Source of the DNA: Deltaproteobacteria bacterium
GTDB lineage: Bacteria > Myxococcota_A > Polyangia > JAAYKL01
Length of the DNA: 64,000 nt
NCBI GenBank assembly: GCA_016935665.1
Contig: JAFGQN010000173.1
Location: 62,001-126,000, forward strand
Reading direction: 5' to 3'
The notes under the pieces are model-generated. The model was not told where the DNA came from. It made no database searches and saw only the letters and a program-made list of their open reading frames with translations. The translations under genes were made by a program, and so were the position numbers. Shown here piece after piece: positions 25,549 through 35,459 of this stretch (position 1 is the stretch's first letter; every line of letters begins with the position of its first letter).

Positions 25549-26742
25549 TTACTCATAGGTGCAGCCATTGTGAAGAAGAATCACCCGACCATCGGCCATG
25601 GTGACCACACCCTGAGCATTATAAAAATCGAGACCATTCTCAATGGGCTTGCCACCCAGCTTTACCACTTCCATTAGCCTCGGAATTTTGTAATTCAGGA
25701 AACCCACACGCCAAAGGGTTCCGTCAATAAAAAGGACCAGGGCGGTTTGTGCCCCGATCATTTTGACGGCCACCACCGCTCGTTTTGTCTCAACCCGAAC
25801 CAGCCGACGCGGCGCGGACATATTCGAAACATCCAGCAGGCTGAAACCGGCGCCATATTCAGCTACAATGGCCGACCGGTGATTCGAGTCCACATCCACC
25901 ACGCGTCCAATGGTGGTAACAGGGGTTCCGGCAACAGGAACATTATCCTGCTGTGTGATGGAAACGACACCTCCCAGCGAATCCGCCACCAGGGCTGAAC
26001 CGCCCCGAGCATCGATGGCGACTGCACGGCCTATGGTATCTACAGTGCCAACCCGATTGGGTGAGCCAATATCACCGGTAATGAGTGTGACGCCTTCCTC
26101 GTATCCGGCGACCCACAAATTATTATTTGAAATGGCCACACCGGTCACAATGTCAATTTGTTCCAGAACACCAATATCAGGAAACTCTGCATACGCGGGT
26201 GTCGAAAGATTATCCGTTGAAAAAAGCTGAATGCCACCCACACTGAACCCAATGGCATACGCATTCCATGTAACCGCCAGGGCGTTGGCCTGACCTGTAA
26301 GAATGGCGCTGTCCCGAAGTGTCGCCTCCGCTATGGACGGTACGTTGTAAATCTGAATTGACGGCGTGTCGCCCCGAAGCGTTGCATAAACTCGCTCACC
26401 GATAATTGAAGCGCGGGAGACTTCGCCCGATACATCCAACTGCTTCGAATAGACGGGGATAAAATCGTGGCGATATGCGCATTCTCCAAGCACACAATAC
26501 CCCAGCGTACATGGATCTCCGTCGTCACATTCTTCGTCGGCGGTGCATTCTGAAGTAATGCGCCGATTATCGGTGCCATTGATTTCCACACCCTCCAGCG
26601 CTGTCTCAGTATCCAGGCCTCCACCGGTGTCCGTTTTATCATCGCTATTGCATCCCCAACAAAACAACAAGACAACAGCGACGAATGCGGTAATGCGAAA
26701 TTGTGGCCCAAATCCCCCATCTGCAAAGTTTGAATGTCTCAT
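25549..26742 (-). CDS. LVIVD-type beta-propeller lipoprotein
   Basis: A 397-residue protein whose start overlaps the stop of the FHA-sigma54 activator gene (ATGA at 26739-26742). It has a signal peptide and lipobox ending at Cys31 (C-W-G-C), an Asp/Thr/Gly-rich linker, a small Cys-rich motif of the C-x(4)-E-C-x-D-G-D-P-C type (about 68-90) and then repeating blades with A-x-A-x-x-x-G-x-x-x-[FIV] patterns, similar to LVIVD-repeat propellers. The propeller probably binds a protein or polymer at the cell surface. Translational coupling to a signal-dependent activator is unusual and suggests the lipoprotein takes part in the same sensing circuit. Confidence 0.78.
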   Translation of the reverse strand: MRHSNFADGGFGPQFRITAFVAVVLLFCWGCNSDDKTDTGGGLDTETALEGVEINGTDNRRITSECTADEECDDGDPCTLGYCVLGECAYRHDFIPVYSKQLDVSGEVSRASIIGERVYATLRGDTPSIQIYNVPSIAEATLRDSAILTGQANALAVTWNAYAIGFSVGGIQLFSTDNLSTPAYAEFPDIGVLEQIDIVTGVAISNNNLWVAGYEEGVTLITGDIGSPNRVGTVDTIGRAVAIDARGGSALVADSLGGVVSITQQDNVPVAGTPVTTIGRVVDVDSNHRSAIVAEYGAGFSLLDVSNMSAPRRLVRVETKRAVVAVKMIGAQTALVLFIDGTLWRVGFLNYKIPRLMEVVKLGGKPIENGLDFYNAQGVVTMADGRVILLHNGCTYE

Positions 26743-28076
26743 TCTGTATTGCTTCCTTTGCGCAGACCATGCTTATGCAGCAAATCGTAAAAATATTTTC
26801 GATTCAGACCGGCAACCCGTGCCGCCCTGGCAATTCGCCCATCACTTTCGTTCAGAAGAGCTTCAAGGTACTCCCGCTCAAAACGCTCAATAATCGCCTC
26901 TTTTGCTTCCTTAAACGGTCGATTCAAATCAAACTTTAAGTAATTGCGTTCCAGGTTGGTCTTGCCGGGCATATTTACAAAGGCATTTTCCTCCCCGAGA
27001 CACGCAAGGCGTTCCAGCACATTTCTCAGTTCACGCAGATTTCCCGGCCAGCTGTAATCCATCAGCTGTTGCTGCGCATCCATCGACAGGGTTCTGAACT
27101 TGCGACGATGTTTGCCCAATTTAAAAAAATGATCGCACAACACCGGAATATCCTGTTTGCGATTGCGCAGCGGGGGAACGGCAATGCAAACCACTGCAAT
27201 ACGATAGTACAGGTCCTGCCTGAATTTCCCCTCCTCCACCGCTTCGGCCAAATCCTGTTTGCTGGCGGCAATAATCTGAAAATCCAACTTAATGGCCTGG
27301 GTACCTCCCAATCGCCGAATCTCCCGCTCATCCAGGGCGCGAAGCAATTTGGCCTGCAATTCAAGGGGCAACTCTTCAACTTCATCCACAAACAGCGTCC
27401 CGCCCTGTGCCCTCTCGCACGCCCCGGGACGAAATGTATGGGCTCCGGTAAAAGCGCCCTTTTCAGCACCAAACAATTCACTTTCAATTAGCGACGGCGG
27501 CACAGATGCACAGTCAAACACCACAAACGGACGCTCGCGCCGGGTGCTCTCCTCGTGAATAGCTTTAGCCAACGCACTTTTCCCGGTACCTGTCTCGCCC
27601 TGCAGCAAAACTGTTGTCCCCACCTGGGCCACTTTGCCAAGCATTCCCATAATGGACCGCATCGATGAACTCGTGGCGATAAGTGATCCAAAGGACTGCA
27701 CATCATCGGTATGATACAGAGGCGAGGAATATATCGGCTCAAACTGCATTTTCACGGTACCAGCATGAATCACCGCCCCGGGAACAAGAAATGCCTCCTT
27801 GACCCGTGTTCCGTTGACTGCAGTTCCATTGGTGGAATCCAAATCGCGAATATAATGCCGTTCGCGTGTAGTGATAATCTGAAAATGTTTTCTGGAAACA
27901 GTGGAATCGGTCAGTACCAAATCACAGGTTTTGTCCTTGCCAACCGTGTACACCTCCTTAGTCACTGTCACGGACTGCACCGGCTCTCCCCGTCGGTAAA
28001 TGCTCAACTGCAACTGACGCACTCTAACGGGATTTGATACAGATCCCAACACCTGCGTCGGGTCTTCGATTCGCAT
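26739..28076 (-). CDS. FHA-domain sigma54-dependent transcriptional activator
   Basis: About 445 residues from the ATG at 28076 (a TTG 24 bases upstream is weaker). An FHA domain (about 20-105) carries an intact phosphopeptide-binding set: G-K, S-R-K-H and a V-N-G turn. The AAA+ sigma54-interaction domain (about 125-350) has the Walker A G-E-T-G-T-G-K-S, the GAFTGA loop that contacts sigma54, and a Walker B L-F-V-D-E-V. A Fis-type helix-turn-helix ends the protein (about 400-440). There is no receiver domain, so control is probably by binding a phosphothreonine protein, as in myxobacterial kinase pathways. The 268 bases upstream, shared with divergent metH, show no convincing promoter to the eye. 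Confidence 0.93.
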   Translation of the reverse strand: MRIEDPTQVLGSVSNPVRVRQLQLSIYRRGEPVQSVTVTKEVYTVGKDKTCDLVLTDSTVSRKHFQIITTRERHYIRDLDSTNGTAVNGTRVKEAFLVPGAVIHAGTVKMQFEPIYSSPLYHTDDVQSFGSLIATSSSMRSIMGMLGKVAQVGTTVLLQGETGTGKSALAKAIHEESTRRERPFVVFDCASVPPSLIESELFGAEKGAFTGAHTFRPGACERAQGGTLFVDEVEELPLELQAKLLRALDEREIRRLGGTQAIKLDFQIIAASKQDLAEAVEEGKFRQDLYYRIAVVCIAVPPLRNRKQDIPVLCDHFFKLGKHRRKFRTLSMDAQQQLMDYSWPGNLRELRNVLERLACLGEENAFVNMPGKTNLERNYLKFDLNRPFKEAKEAIIERFEREYLEALLNESDGRIARAARVAGLNRKYFYDLLHKHGLRKGSNTE

Positions 28077-28344
28077 TTTGTTCGTCGTTTTTGGGCCCAA
28101 TTCGAAAGTTCCTTTTCAAGGGTAACCTGCCAAATTTTTGTTCGGCAATCCTTCGGCAATCAAAAATGCTGGTTCAACTTCAACTTCAATTTGACCACTC
28201 AGGTCGCTATTCATTATCTTCCATCCACCCAAAGCATGCCACATGATTCATGGCAGGCAAAGTATTCTGGCGTGGTTATGCCATGTGTGATACTAAGCTC
28301 GTGGCAATGAGTATATGAATTGTCTAATGAAAGCGAATATGTAA

Positions 28345-31300
28345 ATGGCTGATAACAAAATGGAAAAACTGCTGAAAACACGCATCCTCATACTGGATGG
28401 CGCCATGGGTACAATGATACAGCGGCTGGGACTGGAAGAAGCTGATTTTCGCGGTGAACGATTTAAAAACTGGGCCTGCGATCTCAAAGGCAACAATGAT
28501 CTTCTCAATATTACCCATCCGGAAGCCATCATCGGCATTCACGAGCAGTTCCTTGAAGCGGGCGCCGACATCATTGAAACCAATACATTCAATGCCAATC
28601 GGCTCAGCCAGGCGGATTACCAGACCGAAAAATTCACCTACGAAATCGCTCTCGCCGGAGCGGCCAACGCTCGCAAAGCCGCTCAAAAGTGGAGCCAAAT
28701 CACGCCGGACAAACCGCGATTTGTGGTGGGCATCATCGGCCCCACAAACCGTGCCCTGTCCCTTTCACCGGACGTCAACAATCCCGGCTATCGCGCGGTG
28801 AGTTTCGACGAAATGGTGGATGTGTGCACTGAAAACATCCGCGGTCTCATGGATGGCGGTGTCGACGCACTGATGATTGAAACTGTTTTCGATACCCTGA
28901 ACTGCAAAGCGGCCATTTACGCGATTCAACGTTTTTTCGAACACCGTTCAACCACTTTGCCACTGATGATTTCAGGTACCATTTCCGATGCATCCGGCCG
29001 AACCCTCTCGGGGCAATTGCCCGATGCGTTCTGGCATTCGGTAAAACATGGCAACCTGCTTTCAGTGGGGCTCAATTGCTCATTGGGCGCCAAAGAACTG
29101 TATCCCCATATCAAGGGCCTCAGTAAGGTAGCCACGTCCATGATCTCCGTACACCCCAACGCGGGATTACCCAATGAATTCGGAGAATACGACGATTCTC
29201 CCGAAAACATGTCCCGTCTGGTTTCCGGTTTTGCCAAAGAGGGCATGGTCAATATCGTGGGTGGATGTTGTGGCACCACGCCCGCACATATCGCCGCCAT
29301 TTGCAAAGCGGTGGAGGGCCTTTCGCCCCGCATTCCCCCAAAAGCGCCGACTGAAACCATTCTGTCGGGTCTCGAGACGCTTCATATCACAAAAGAAAGC
29401 CTCTTTGTAAACGTCGGTGAGCGCACCAACGTTACCGGGTCAAAGCGGTTTGCCAAACTGATTAAAAAGAAAAACTACGAAAAAGCGGTGGAAATTGCCG
29501 GTGAGCAGGTGGAAAACGGCGCACAGATTATCGATGTTAATATGGACGAAGGAATGCTGGATTCCGAAGCCGAAATGGTAACATTCCTGAATCTGCTGGC
29601 ATCAGAACCCGAGATTTCCCGTGTCCCTGTGATGGTGGATTCCTCTCGTTTTGATGTGATTTGCGCCGGCCTGAAATGTCTTCAGGGCAAAGGCATTGTC
29701 AACTCAATATCACTTAAAGAGGGCAAGGATGTGTTTGTTAAACACGCCCGGGAAATTCGGCGTCTGGGCGCTGCGGTTGTGGTGATGGCGTTTGATGAGC
29801 AGGGACAGGCCGATACAAGGGAGCGCAAAGTTGAAATCTGCACCCGCTCCTATCGCATCCTCGTGGACGAACTGGGCTTCTCCCCCACTGATATCATTTT
29901 TGATCCCAATGTATTTGCAGTGGGAACCGGCATTGACGCCCATCGGCGCTACGGTCTCGATTTTATTGAGGCGGTGCGGCAAATCAAGCAAACCCTGCCA
30001 GGCGCCCTGTGCAGCGGTGGCATTTCCAATGTCTCTTTTGCATTCCGCGGCAACGACCCGGTACGCGAAGCCATCAATAGCGCCTTTCTGTATCACGCCA
30101 TCAACGCGGGGCTGGATATGGGAATTGTGAACCCCGGGCTGGTCACCATTTACGAGGAAATTCCCAAAGATCTCCTCGAAAAAGTGGAAGACGTTCTGCT
30201 GGATCGCCGGGATGATGCGGTGGAACGATTGCTGGATATTGCCCATACGGTGGAAGGCAGCAAAAAGGACACCACCGATTTGCAGGAATGGCGCACCCTC
30301 CCCGTCGGTGAACGCCTGACCCACGCGCTGGTAAAGGGTATCTCTAATTTTGTCGAAGACGATGTGGTTACTGCCCTTAAAGAAATCCAGAATCCTATCG
30401 ACGTGATTGAGGGTCCCCTCATGGACGGCATGAACCGGGTGGGCGAACTTTTTGGCGCCGGCAAGATGTTTTTGCCGCAGGTAGTCAAAAGCGCTCGGGT
30501 AATGAAAAAAGCGGTGGGGGTTTTACTGCCGTATATTGAAGAACAATCCAGTGGTGAGCGGCGGGAAGAAGGAACTGTCCTTTTGGCGACGGTAAAAGGA
30601 GACGTCCATGATATTGGAAAAAACATTGTGGGTGTGGTCCTGCAGTGCAACAACTATAAGGTTATCGATCTTGGCGTAATGGTACCCACCGAGGAAATTG
30701 TGCGTCAGGCCAAAGCGGTCAAGGCCGACATTATCGGTCTCAGTGGCCTGATTACCCCTTCTTTGGCTGAGATGGCCGATGTGGCCGCCACCATGGAAAA
30801 GGAAGGGTTCTCCATTCCGTTGATTCTCGGCGGCGCCACCACATCGAAAATTCATACCGCCGTAAAAATAGCGCCCAATTATTCGGGCGCTGTGCAACAT
30901 GTGCGGGATGCATCGCTTGCGGTGGGAGTGGCGTCCAATCTGCTGGCCCGGAACAACACGGCATATGTCCAGCAGGTCAAAGACGAATACCATACATTGC
31001 GCGATAATCATCAAAAGCGACAGGGCGGTCAATCCCTGGTGTCAATTGCAGACGCCCGCCAACAGGGCGCCTCAATCGATTTTGTGTCGATTCCAACGCC
31101 CCCGCCTGCTTTTGTGGGCGAGAAAGTCTTTGTGGAATATCCCCTCAGAGACATTGCCAATTACATCGACTGGACCTTCTTTTTCAGCGCCTGGGATTTA
31201 AAAGGTCGTTTTCCTGACATTTTGAACAGTCCCGAAAAGGGAGAAGAAGCCAAAAAGCTGTTCGATGACGGCAACGAACTCCTGCAGAAACTGATTTCCC

Positions 31301-32007
31301 AACGATTGCTGGAGGCCAAAGGCATGATGGCAATCCTCCCCGCGCACAGTGTTGGCGATGATATTCACGTATTTTCAGCAAAAAACACAGACAGAGACAC
31401 GCCCGAGTTTGTTATCCATACGCTGCGTCAGCAGATGTCCAAAAAGGAAGGAACATATCAGGCGCTGGCCGATTTTGTGGCGCCAAAGACCAGTGGCGTT
31501 GCCGACCATGTGGGCTTCTTTGCGGTTACCTGCGGTGGAGGAGTTGAGGCACTCGTTAAAGAGTTTGAAGCGGACAACGACGAGTACAACGCGATTATGG
31601 TGAAAGTTCTGGCGGACAGGCTGGCAGAGGCGTTTGCTGAACTGCTTCATCTTAGGGTGCGCAAGGAATTCTGGGGCTACGCCGCCCACGAAAAGCTGGG
31701 ACTAAAGGAACTGTTGACGGTTAAATACACGGGTATTCGGCCAGCTCCCGGATACCCGGCCTGTCCGGACCACTCGGAAAAACATCTGATGTTCGATTAT
31801 CTGAACATTCAGAAAAAAACCGGGATTTCACTGACCGAAAGCGGTGCCATGATGCCCGGTGCTTCGGTATGCGGTTATTATTTCGCGCACCCTGAATCCA
31901 ACTACTTCGCATTGGGCAAGATTGGCGAGGACCAGCTGGCGGATTATGCGAAACGCAAAGGCGTCTCCATTGATGCAGCCAGAAAGTGGCTGGCACATCA
32001 TTTATAG
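28345..32007 (+). CDS. metH: Cobalamin-dependent methionine synthase
   Basis: A 1220-residue protein, close to the length of E. coli MetH (1227), that transfers the methyl group of methyltetrahydrofolate to homocysteine through cobalamin. All four modules are present: the homocysteine domain (about 1-325) with I-L-D-G-A-M-G-T near the N-terminus and zinc ligands in G-L-N-C and G-G-C-C-G-T-T; the folate domain starting at [11 protein letters not shown] (about 355); the B12 domain with D-V-H-D-I-G (about 755), whose His is the lower axial cobalt ligand; and the C-terminal reactivation domain with R-P-A-P-G-Y-P. No B12-box or S-box leader was recognised in the 244 bases upstream. Intact and very likely functional. 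Confidence 0.97.
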   Translation: MADNKMEKLLKTRILILDGAMGTMIQRLGLEEADFRGERFKNWACDLKGNNDLLNITHPEAIIGIHEQFLEAGADIIETNTFNANRLSQADYQTEKFTYEIALAGAANARKAAQKWSQITPDKPRFVVGIIGPTNRALSLSPDVNNPGYRAVSFDEMVDVCTENIRGLMDGGVDALMIETVFDTLNCKAAIYAIQRFFEHRSTTLPLMISGTISDASGRTLSGQLPDAFWHSVKHGNLLSVGLNCSLGAKELYPHIKGLSKVATSMISVHPNAGLPNEFGEYDDSPENMSRLVSGFAKEGMVNIVGGCCGTTPAHIAAICKAVEGLSPRIPPKAPTETILSGLETLHITKESLFVNVGERTNVTGSKRFAKLIKKKNYEKAVEIAGEQVENGAQIIDVNMDEGMLDSEAEMVTFLNLLASEPEISRVPVMVDSSRFDVICAGLKCLQGKGIVNSISLKEGKDVFVKHAREIRRLGAAVVVMAFDEQGQADTRERKVEICTRSYRILVDELGFSPTDIIFDPNVFAVGTGIDAHRRYGLDFIEAVRQIKQTLPGALCSGGISNVSFAFRGNDPVREAINSAFLYHAINAGLDMGIVNPGLVTIYEEIPKDLLEKVEDVLLDRRDDAVERLLDIAHTVEGSKKDTTDLQEWRTLPVGERLTHALVKGISNFVEDDVVTALKEIQNPIDVIEGPLMDGMNRVGELFGAGKMFLPQVVKSARVMKKAVGVLLPYIEEQSSGERREEGTVLLATVKGDVHDIGKNIVGVVLQCNNYKVIDLGVMVPTEEIVRQAKAVKADIIGLSGLITPSLAEMADVAATMEKEGFSIPLILGGATTSKIHTAVKIAPNYSGAVQHVRDASLAVGVASNLLARNNTAYVQQVKDEYHTLRDNHQKRQGGQSLVSIADARQQGASIDFVSIPTPPPAFVGEKVFVEYPLRDIANYIDWTFFFSAWDLKGRFPDILNSPEKGEEAKKLFDDGNELLQKLISQRLLEAKGMMAILPAHSVGDDIHVFSAKNTDRDTPEFVIHTLRQQMSKKEGTYQALADFVAPKTSGVADHVGFFAVTCGGGVEALVKEFEADNDEYNAIMVKVLADRLAEAFAELLHLRVRKEFWGYAAHEKLGLKELLTVKYTGIRPAPGYPACPDHSEKHLMFDYLNIQKKTGISLTESGAMMPGASVCGYYFAHPESNYFALGKIGEDQLADYAKRKGVSIDAARKWLAHHL

Positions 32008-32175
32008 AATGGACGGTTGGCACCCCTTTGGCCCATACGCGATTGGTCAGCCCCGAAAAAACGATCATTGAAATTTGGATAGGATTGCGTATGGTGGACA
32101 TTTTCATATAAGATTCAACGATGGTCCCACTCCTTTGATTCGGATGATTTCGCCAATGGCATTGAGACAGACAGC

Positions 32176-33387
32176 ATGACATTTCAGCATCCATTCATTT
32201 CCCTGTATTTGCTGCCTGTGGCTGTCTTCATCGCATTGCCCTGTCAGTCAAACCCTGCTCACCACGACGCTGCACTGGTTTCAACAGTACTGTCACAAAG
32301 TTCAATTACAGCAGCGGACGATTTACCCGCCAATGGCTTAGCCGCCACTGCATCCGGTGACTCCGCATTTAGATCGCTGCCCAGGGTCATGCTGCTGGTT
32401 TTTGAGCAAAGCAGTGAAGATGTTCTGCGAATCGTGGAAAACCTGCAGATGCGCATGTTTGATGTGAATGTGAAATTTGGTGTGCGGTGGATAAAACCGC
32501 CCACTGTTGATTTTGAGTTTCAACTGAAAACAGCCCGAAGGATGCTGGAGGATGAAAACATTCAACTCGTCTTTTTCTGGCGAGCCCTTGAACGCGACAT
32601 TCTTTACTATCAAATGCCTGAAGATGCGCGGCCATCAGAACGAAATATCGATGACGTTGGAGAAGAAAGCAGACCAGAGGCCATCTCCATTGTGATTCAA
32701 ACCGCCGTTGAAACACTTTTGGATTCAGGCAAACTATCGGCTCCGGGAGCGTCTTCTCCAGCACGCCGGCCTGCCGTTCAGACCGCACCTGCAAAATCAC
32801 TGGCAACTGCTCTTCCTGAAATAAGTGAAAAATCACCAAATGCACCCATCCGAAGCCGTCGATACCCCCATATTTATATTCAAATGGGATACGAGCCCAA
32901 CTGGGTCAACAGTAAGCCCGTGGTATTGCACGGCGGCGCGCTGCGTCTGGGCTACCAGCCTGTAAAAACCTTCCGCGGATTTTTGGGCATTGGCGTCACT
33001 GATTATCTGGTCAGTTCGGAGTCCGGATTCAGCATGAAACAACTCCGAATTCCGATAGAGATCGGGCTGGTGGGCATTGTGCGTCGCGCGGATCTTGCGG
33101 TTGGATTCGGCGGATCATTTCTGCTTGTGCCTGTTCAGAATTCTCCCAGTACGGGTGTTGACGACACTGAATTGAAAAAACCGTATTGGTCTCAAGGGGT
33201 TATGTTAAAAACGTTCATTGAGTTCCAATATCACATTAGTCGATATTTTGAACTTTATGCCGATATCCACCTTTTGACAAACCTGAATATGGTAACCTAC
33301 GAGGTAACAAATGGGCCTATCCTGTTTGATGAGTATCATCGATTTTGGCCCGGAATGCAGGTTGGGATCGCATTTTTCTTATTTTGA
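32176..33387 (+). CDS. Secreted protein with C-terminal beta-barrel-like domain
   Basis: A 403-residue protein with a probable N-terminal signal (about 1-25, containing a Cys: A-L-P-C). Residues about 70-175 look like an alpha/beta domain; a Ser/Ala/Pro linker follows (about 185-225). The C-terminal about 170 residues alternate aromatic strands with turns (Y-I-Q-M-G-Y, F-L-G-I-G-V) and end in Phe-Phe-Leu-Phe, consistent with an outer-membrane barrel or half-barrel. It is followed 36 bases later by an ECF sigma factor gene and a FecR-like gene. In such trios the outer-membrane protein may provide the signal; that is inference. I do not recognise the family. Confidence 0.75.
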   Translation: MTFQHPFISLYLLPVAVFIALPCQSNPAHHDAALVSTVLSQSSITAADDLPANGLAATASGDSAFRSLPRVMLLVFEQSSEDVLRIVENLQMRMFDVNVKFGVRWIKPPTVDFEFQLKTARRMLEDENIQLVFFWRALERDILYYQMPEDARPSERNIDDVGEESRPEAISIVIQTAVETLLDSGKLSAPGASSPARRPAVQTAPAKSLATALPEISEKSPNAPIRSRRYPHIYIQMGYEPNWVNSKPVVLHGGALRLGYQPVKTFRGFLGIGVTDYLVSSESGFSMKQLRIPIEIGLVGIVRRADLAVGFGGSFLLVPVQNSPSTGVDDTELKKPYWSQGVMLKTFIEFQYHISRYFELYADIHLLTNLNMVTYEVTNGPILFDEYHRFWPGMQVGIAFFLF

Positions 33388-33423
33388 TCCACCGCTTTTA
33401 TTTCAAAAAGTAACTAAGAAGGT

Positions 33424-34053
33424 ATGAACCTGGTGGAAAAATACACAACGCAACCGGAACAGGAACAGGAAGCTCAGCTTTCAGAGCGGGCAAGAGAATT
33501 CGATATTGCCTGCGCCTGTGCCAACGGTGACAGAGAAGCTCAGCGTCAGCTGATAAATTCAGTATTCGATGCGGTAACTGCCACGGTTTCCTATGCACTT
33601 AATACACATGTCTTTGCCCAGGATGTAATTCAGGAGTCGCTGGTGGAGATTCTCAATTCCATGAGATACTTCAGGGGCGAATGTTCCCTGACCACCTGGT
33701 CCAGGCGCATTTCCATGCGTGTGGCGTACAAGCGATTAAAGAAATTCAGAAAATACCAAAAGCAACTGCAATCATATACGCCTGATGATGCTATTGAACC
33801 GCAAGGGGAACTTGCGGTTGGTTCCAAAGAACTGCGATTGCAGATCAATTCGGCAATTTCATCTTTGCCGATAAAACAACAACAGGTGATTCGACTGAAA
33901 TACATTCACGAACACAGTATTCAGGAGATCGCTCAAATCGTTGACGCACCGCAGGAAACCGTAAGGGACAGGTTGAAAGTGGGAAAGAAAAAGCTAAAAC
34001 GGTTGTTGTCTAAAAATCCAGCACTGAGTGACTGGATAAAAAAAGGGGAATAA
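33424..34053 (+). CDS. ECF-type RNA polymerase sigma factor
   Basis: A 209-residue sigma-70-family protein. Region 2 lies at about residues 30-105, with F-A-Q-D-V-I-Q-E-S as the core-binding signature; region 4 lies at about 135-190 with the S-L-P-I-K-Q-Q-Q-V-I-R-L start and the helix-turn-helix S-I-Q-E-I-A-Q-I-V. It directs RNA polymerase to a small set of promoters. The stop is directly followed by the FecR-like gene, the usual partner arrangement for a membrane anti-sigma or activator protein. The unrelated decayed ECF gene at about 51.75 kb shows that more than one such sigma existed in this genome region. Confidence 0.93.
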   Translation: MNLVEKYTTQPEQEQEAQLSERAREFDIACACANGDREAQRQLINSVFDAVTATVSYALNTHVFAQDVIQESLVEILNSMRYFRGECSLTTWSRRISMRVAYKRLKKFRKYQKQLQSYTPDDAIEPQGELAVGSKELRLQINSAISSLPIKQQQVIRLKYIHEHSIQEIAQIVDAPQETVRDRLKVGKKKLKRLLSKNPALSDWIKKGE

Positions 34054-34054
34054 A

Positions 34055-35413
34055 GTGGAGTCGAAAATGATTTACGGGAAAATTACAGATGAGCGGTTGG
34101 AGGAGCTGCTGGTAAATCTGCGTCCCGATTACCCCGATGAGCCACTGCATTTCAGGGTAGACGATTTTAAAAGACATAGAATCGTCAATGCAGTTTTATC
34201 GGAGTGGGAAGACACCAGTCAGACGCTGATTAGACCGAAAAGCAGTGCGCGTTCTTTCCGCATCGCGGCAGTGGCAGCGCTGACCATTGGCACGTTGCTC
34301 ATTGGCGCATATCTGGCGATTAGTGGACCATCTGTCAACTCATCCGCAAATTCCAATGGTTCAGCCCAGCTGCTGGCGCCCAATACTGGTATGGAACCAC
34401 AGCTGGTACCTCAAAGTCGTTTTTCACTGTTGCAGGGAGACGTGAATTGCGGAAATACTTCTGTTAAACTGGGTGCCAGCGTCCCCATGGAACAGTGGAT
34501 TGAAACTCGCAATGGACAAAGTGCATTTTCACTGCCAACCGGGATTGCCGTGGGCCTGGCCGACAACAGTGCCGCCAGAGTCTTTTGGAACGGAAAACGC
34601 AAATACGAGGTGGAAATCAATCAGGGAAAAGCACTTTTTTCGGTGGACCCTCAAAAATCCAGGGAAGGCTTTTTTGTGCGAACTCCCAACGGTCGCATCA
34701 AGGTAACTGGTACTCTGTTTACTGTTGAAGTCGGAGATCGAGGCGAAGTCGACGTACGATTGCACCGCGGAAAAGTCGAAATTCAATCCGGTAAAGGCGG
34801 CGTCCATTATGTGGAAGCGGGGCAAACGGCCACACTGCGAGATCACTCCGTCGGCGTTCGAGCTTCTAATGACAACAATCAAGGTACCAGCCAATTGTAT
34901 AAACTGGGGTGTTTTGACAGTGGTCAGACCTTCAGCGAGTTGACCCGGCAGGACTGCGATTCCCAACGTGTTCTGTCCGAAGACGCCCGTGCCATGCGTG
35001 GAAGCAGGCAGCCTGCGAACCGTACCAAAGTCAGCAGTTTATCTGAATTGCTCCACGCCGCCCGCGTGGCCAGACGCGATGGCGATTGGGAAACCGCAGC
35101 CTCCATGTACCGCCAACTCATCCGCGATTTTCCAGGAACCGCCAACAGCAGAACCGCGCTGGTCACCCTTGCGGAAATTGAACTCAAACAATTGAACGCT
35201 CCCAAAGCGGCGTTGAAACATTTCAATGCGTACTTGAAATCACCGGGAGCACTGGAGCGAGAAGCCCTTTATGGTAAGGCAAAAGCCTACAGAGCCATGA
35301 ACAATGGGAAACTGGAGCAAAAAACCCTGAAACAGCTGGTCGCCAGTTTCCCAAGCGGACCCATCTCGCAGGCCGCCGATAAACGATTGCAGGAGTTGGC
35401 AGATCTCGATTGA
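34055..35413 (+). CDS. FecR-domain and TPR membrane protein, probable anti-sigma regulator
   Basis: About 452 residues from a GTG one base after the sigma stop, preceded by AAGGGG; an ATG at 34067 with GGAG six bases upstream is an equally good start. A cytoplasmic N-terminus of about 70 residues precedes one transmembrane helix (about 70-90). The periplasmic FecR domain follows (about 130-275), with strands such as T-P-N-G-R-I-K-V-T-G-T-L-F-T-V. The C-terminal part (about 325-450) is a TPR-like tail. FecR proteins carry envelope signals to the cognate ECF sigma factor, here the gene immediately upstream. The TPR extension may bind the signalling partner. Confidence 0.88.
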   Translation: MESKMIYGKITDERLEELLVNLRPDYPDEPLHFRVDDFKRHRIVNAVLSEWEDTSQTLIRPKSSARSFRIAAVAALTIGTLLIGAYLAISGPSVNSSANSNGSAQLLAPNTGMEPQLVPQSRFSLLQGDVNCGNTSVKLGASVPMEQWIETRNGQSAFSLPTGIAVGLADNSAARVFWNGKRKYEVEINQGKALFSVDPQKSREGFFVRTPNGRIKVTGTLFTVEVGDRGEVDVRLHRGKVEIQSGKGGVHYVEAGQTATLRDHSVGVRASNDNNQGTSQLYKLGCFDSGQTFSELTRQDCDSQRVLSEDARAMRGSRQPANRTKVSSLSELLHAARVARRDGDWETAASMYRQLIRDFPGTANSRTALVTLAEIELKQLNAPKAALKHFNAYLKSPGALEREALYGKAKAYRAMNNGKLEQKTLKQLVASFPSGPISQAADKRLQELADLD

Positions 35414-35459
35414 TATCGTAATATATGTCTCCAGACAGTCAAACTGCCATCTGCCAGAC

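Noticed and set aside
28101..28344. Possible cobalamin or SAM riboswitch before metH
   Set aside because: No B12-box or S-box-like core and no leader terminator could be recognised in these 244 bases; only short direct repeats (TTCGGCAATC twice) are visible.
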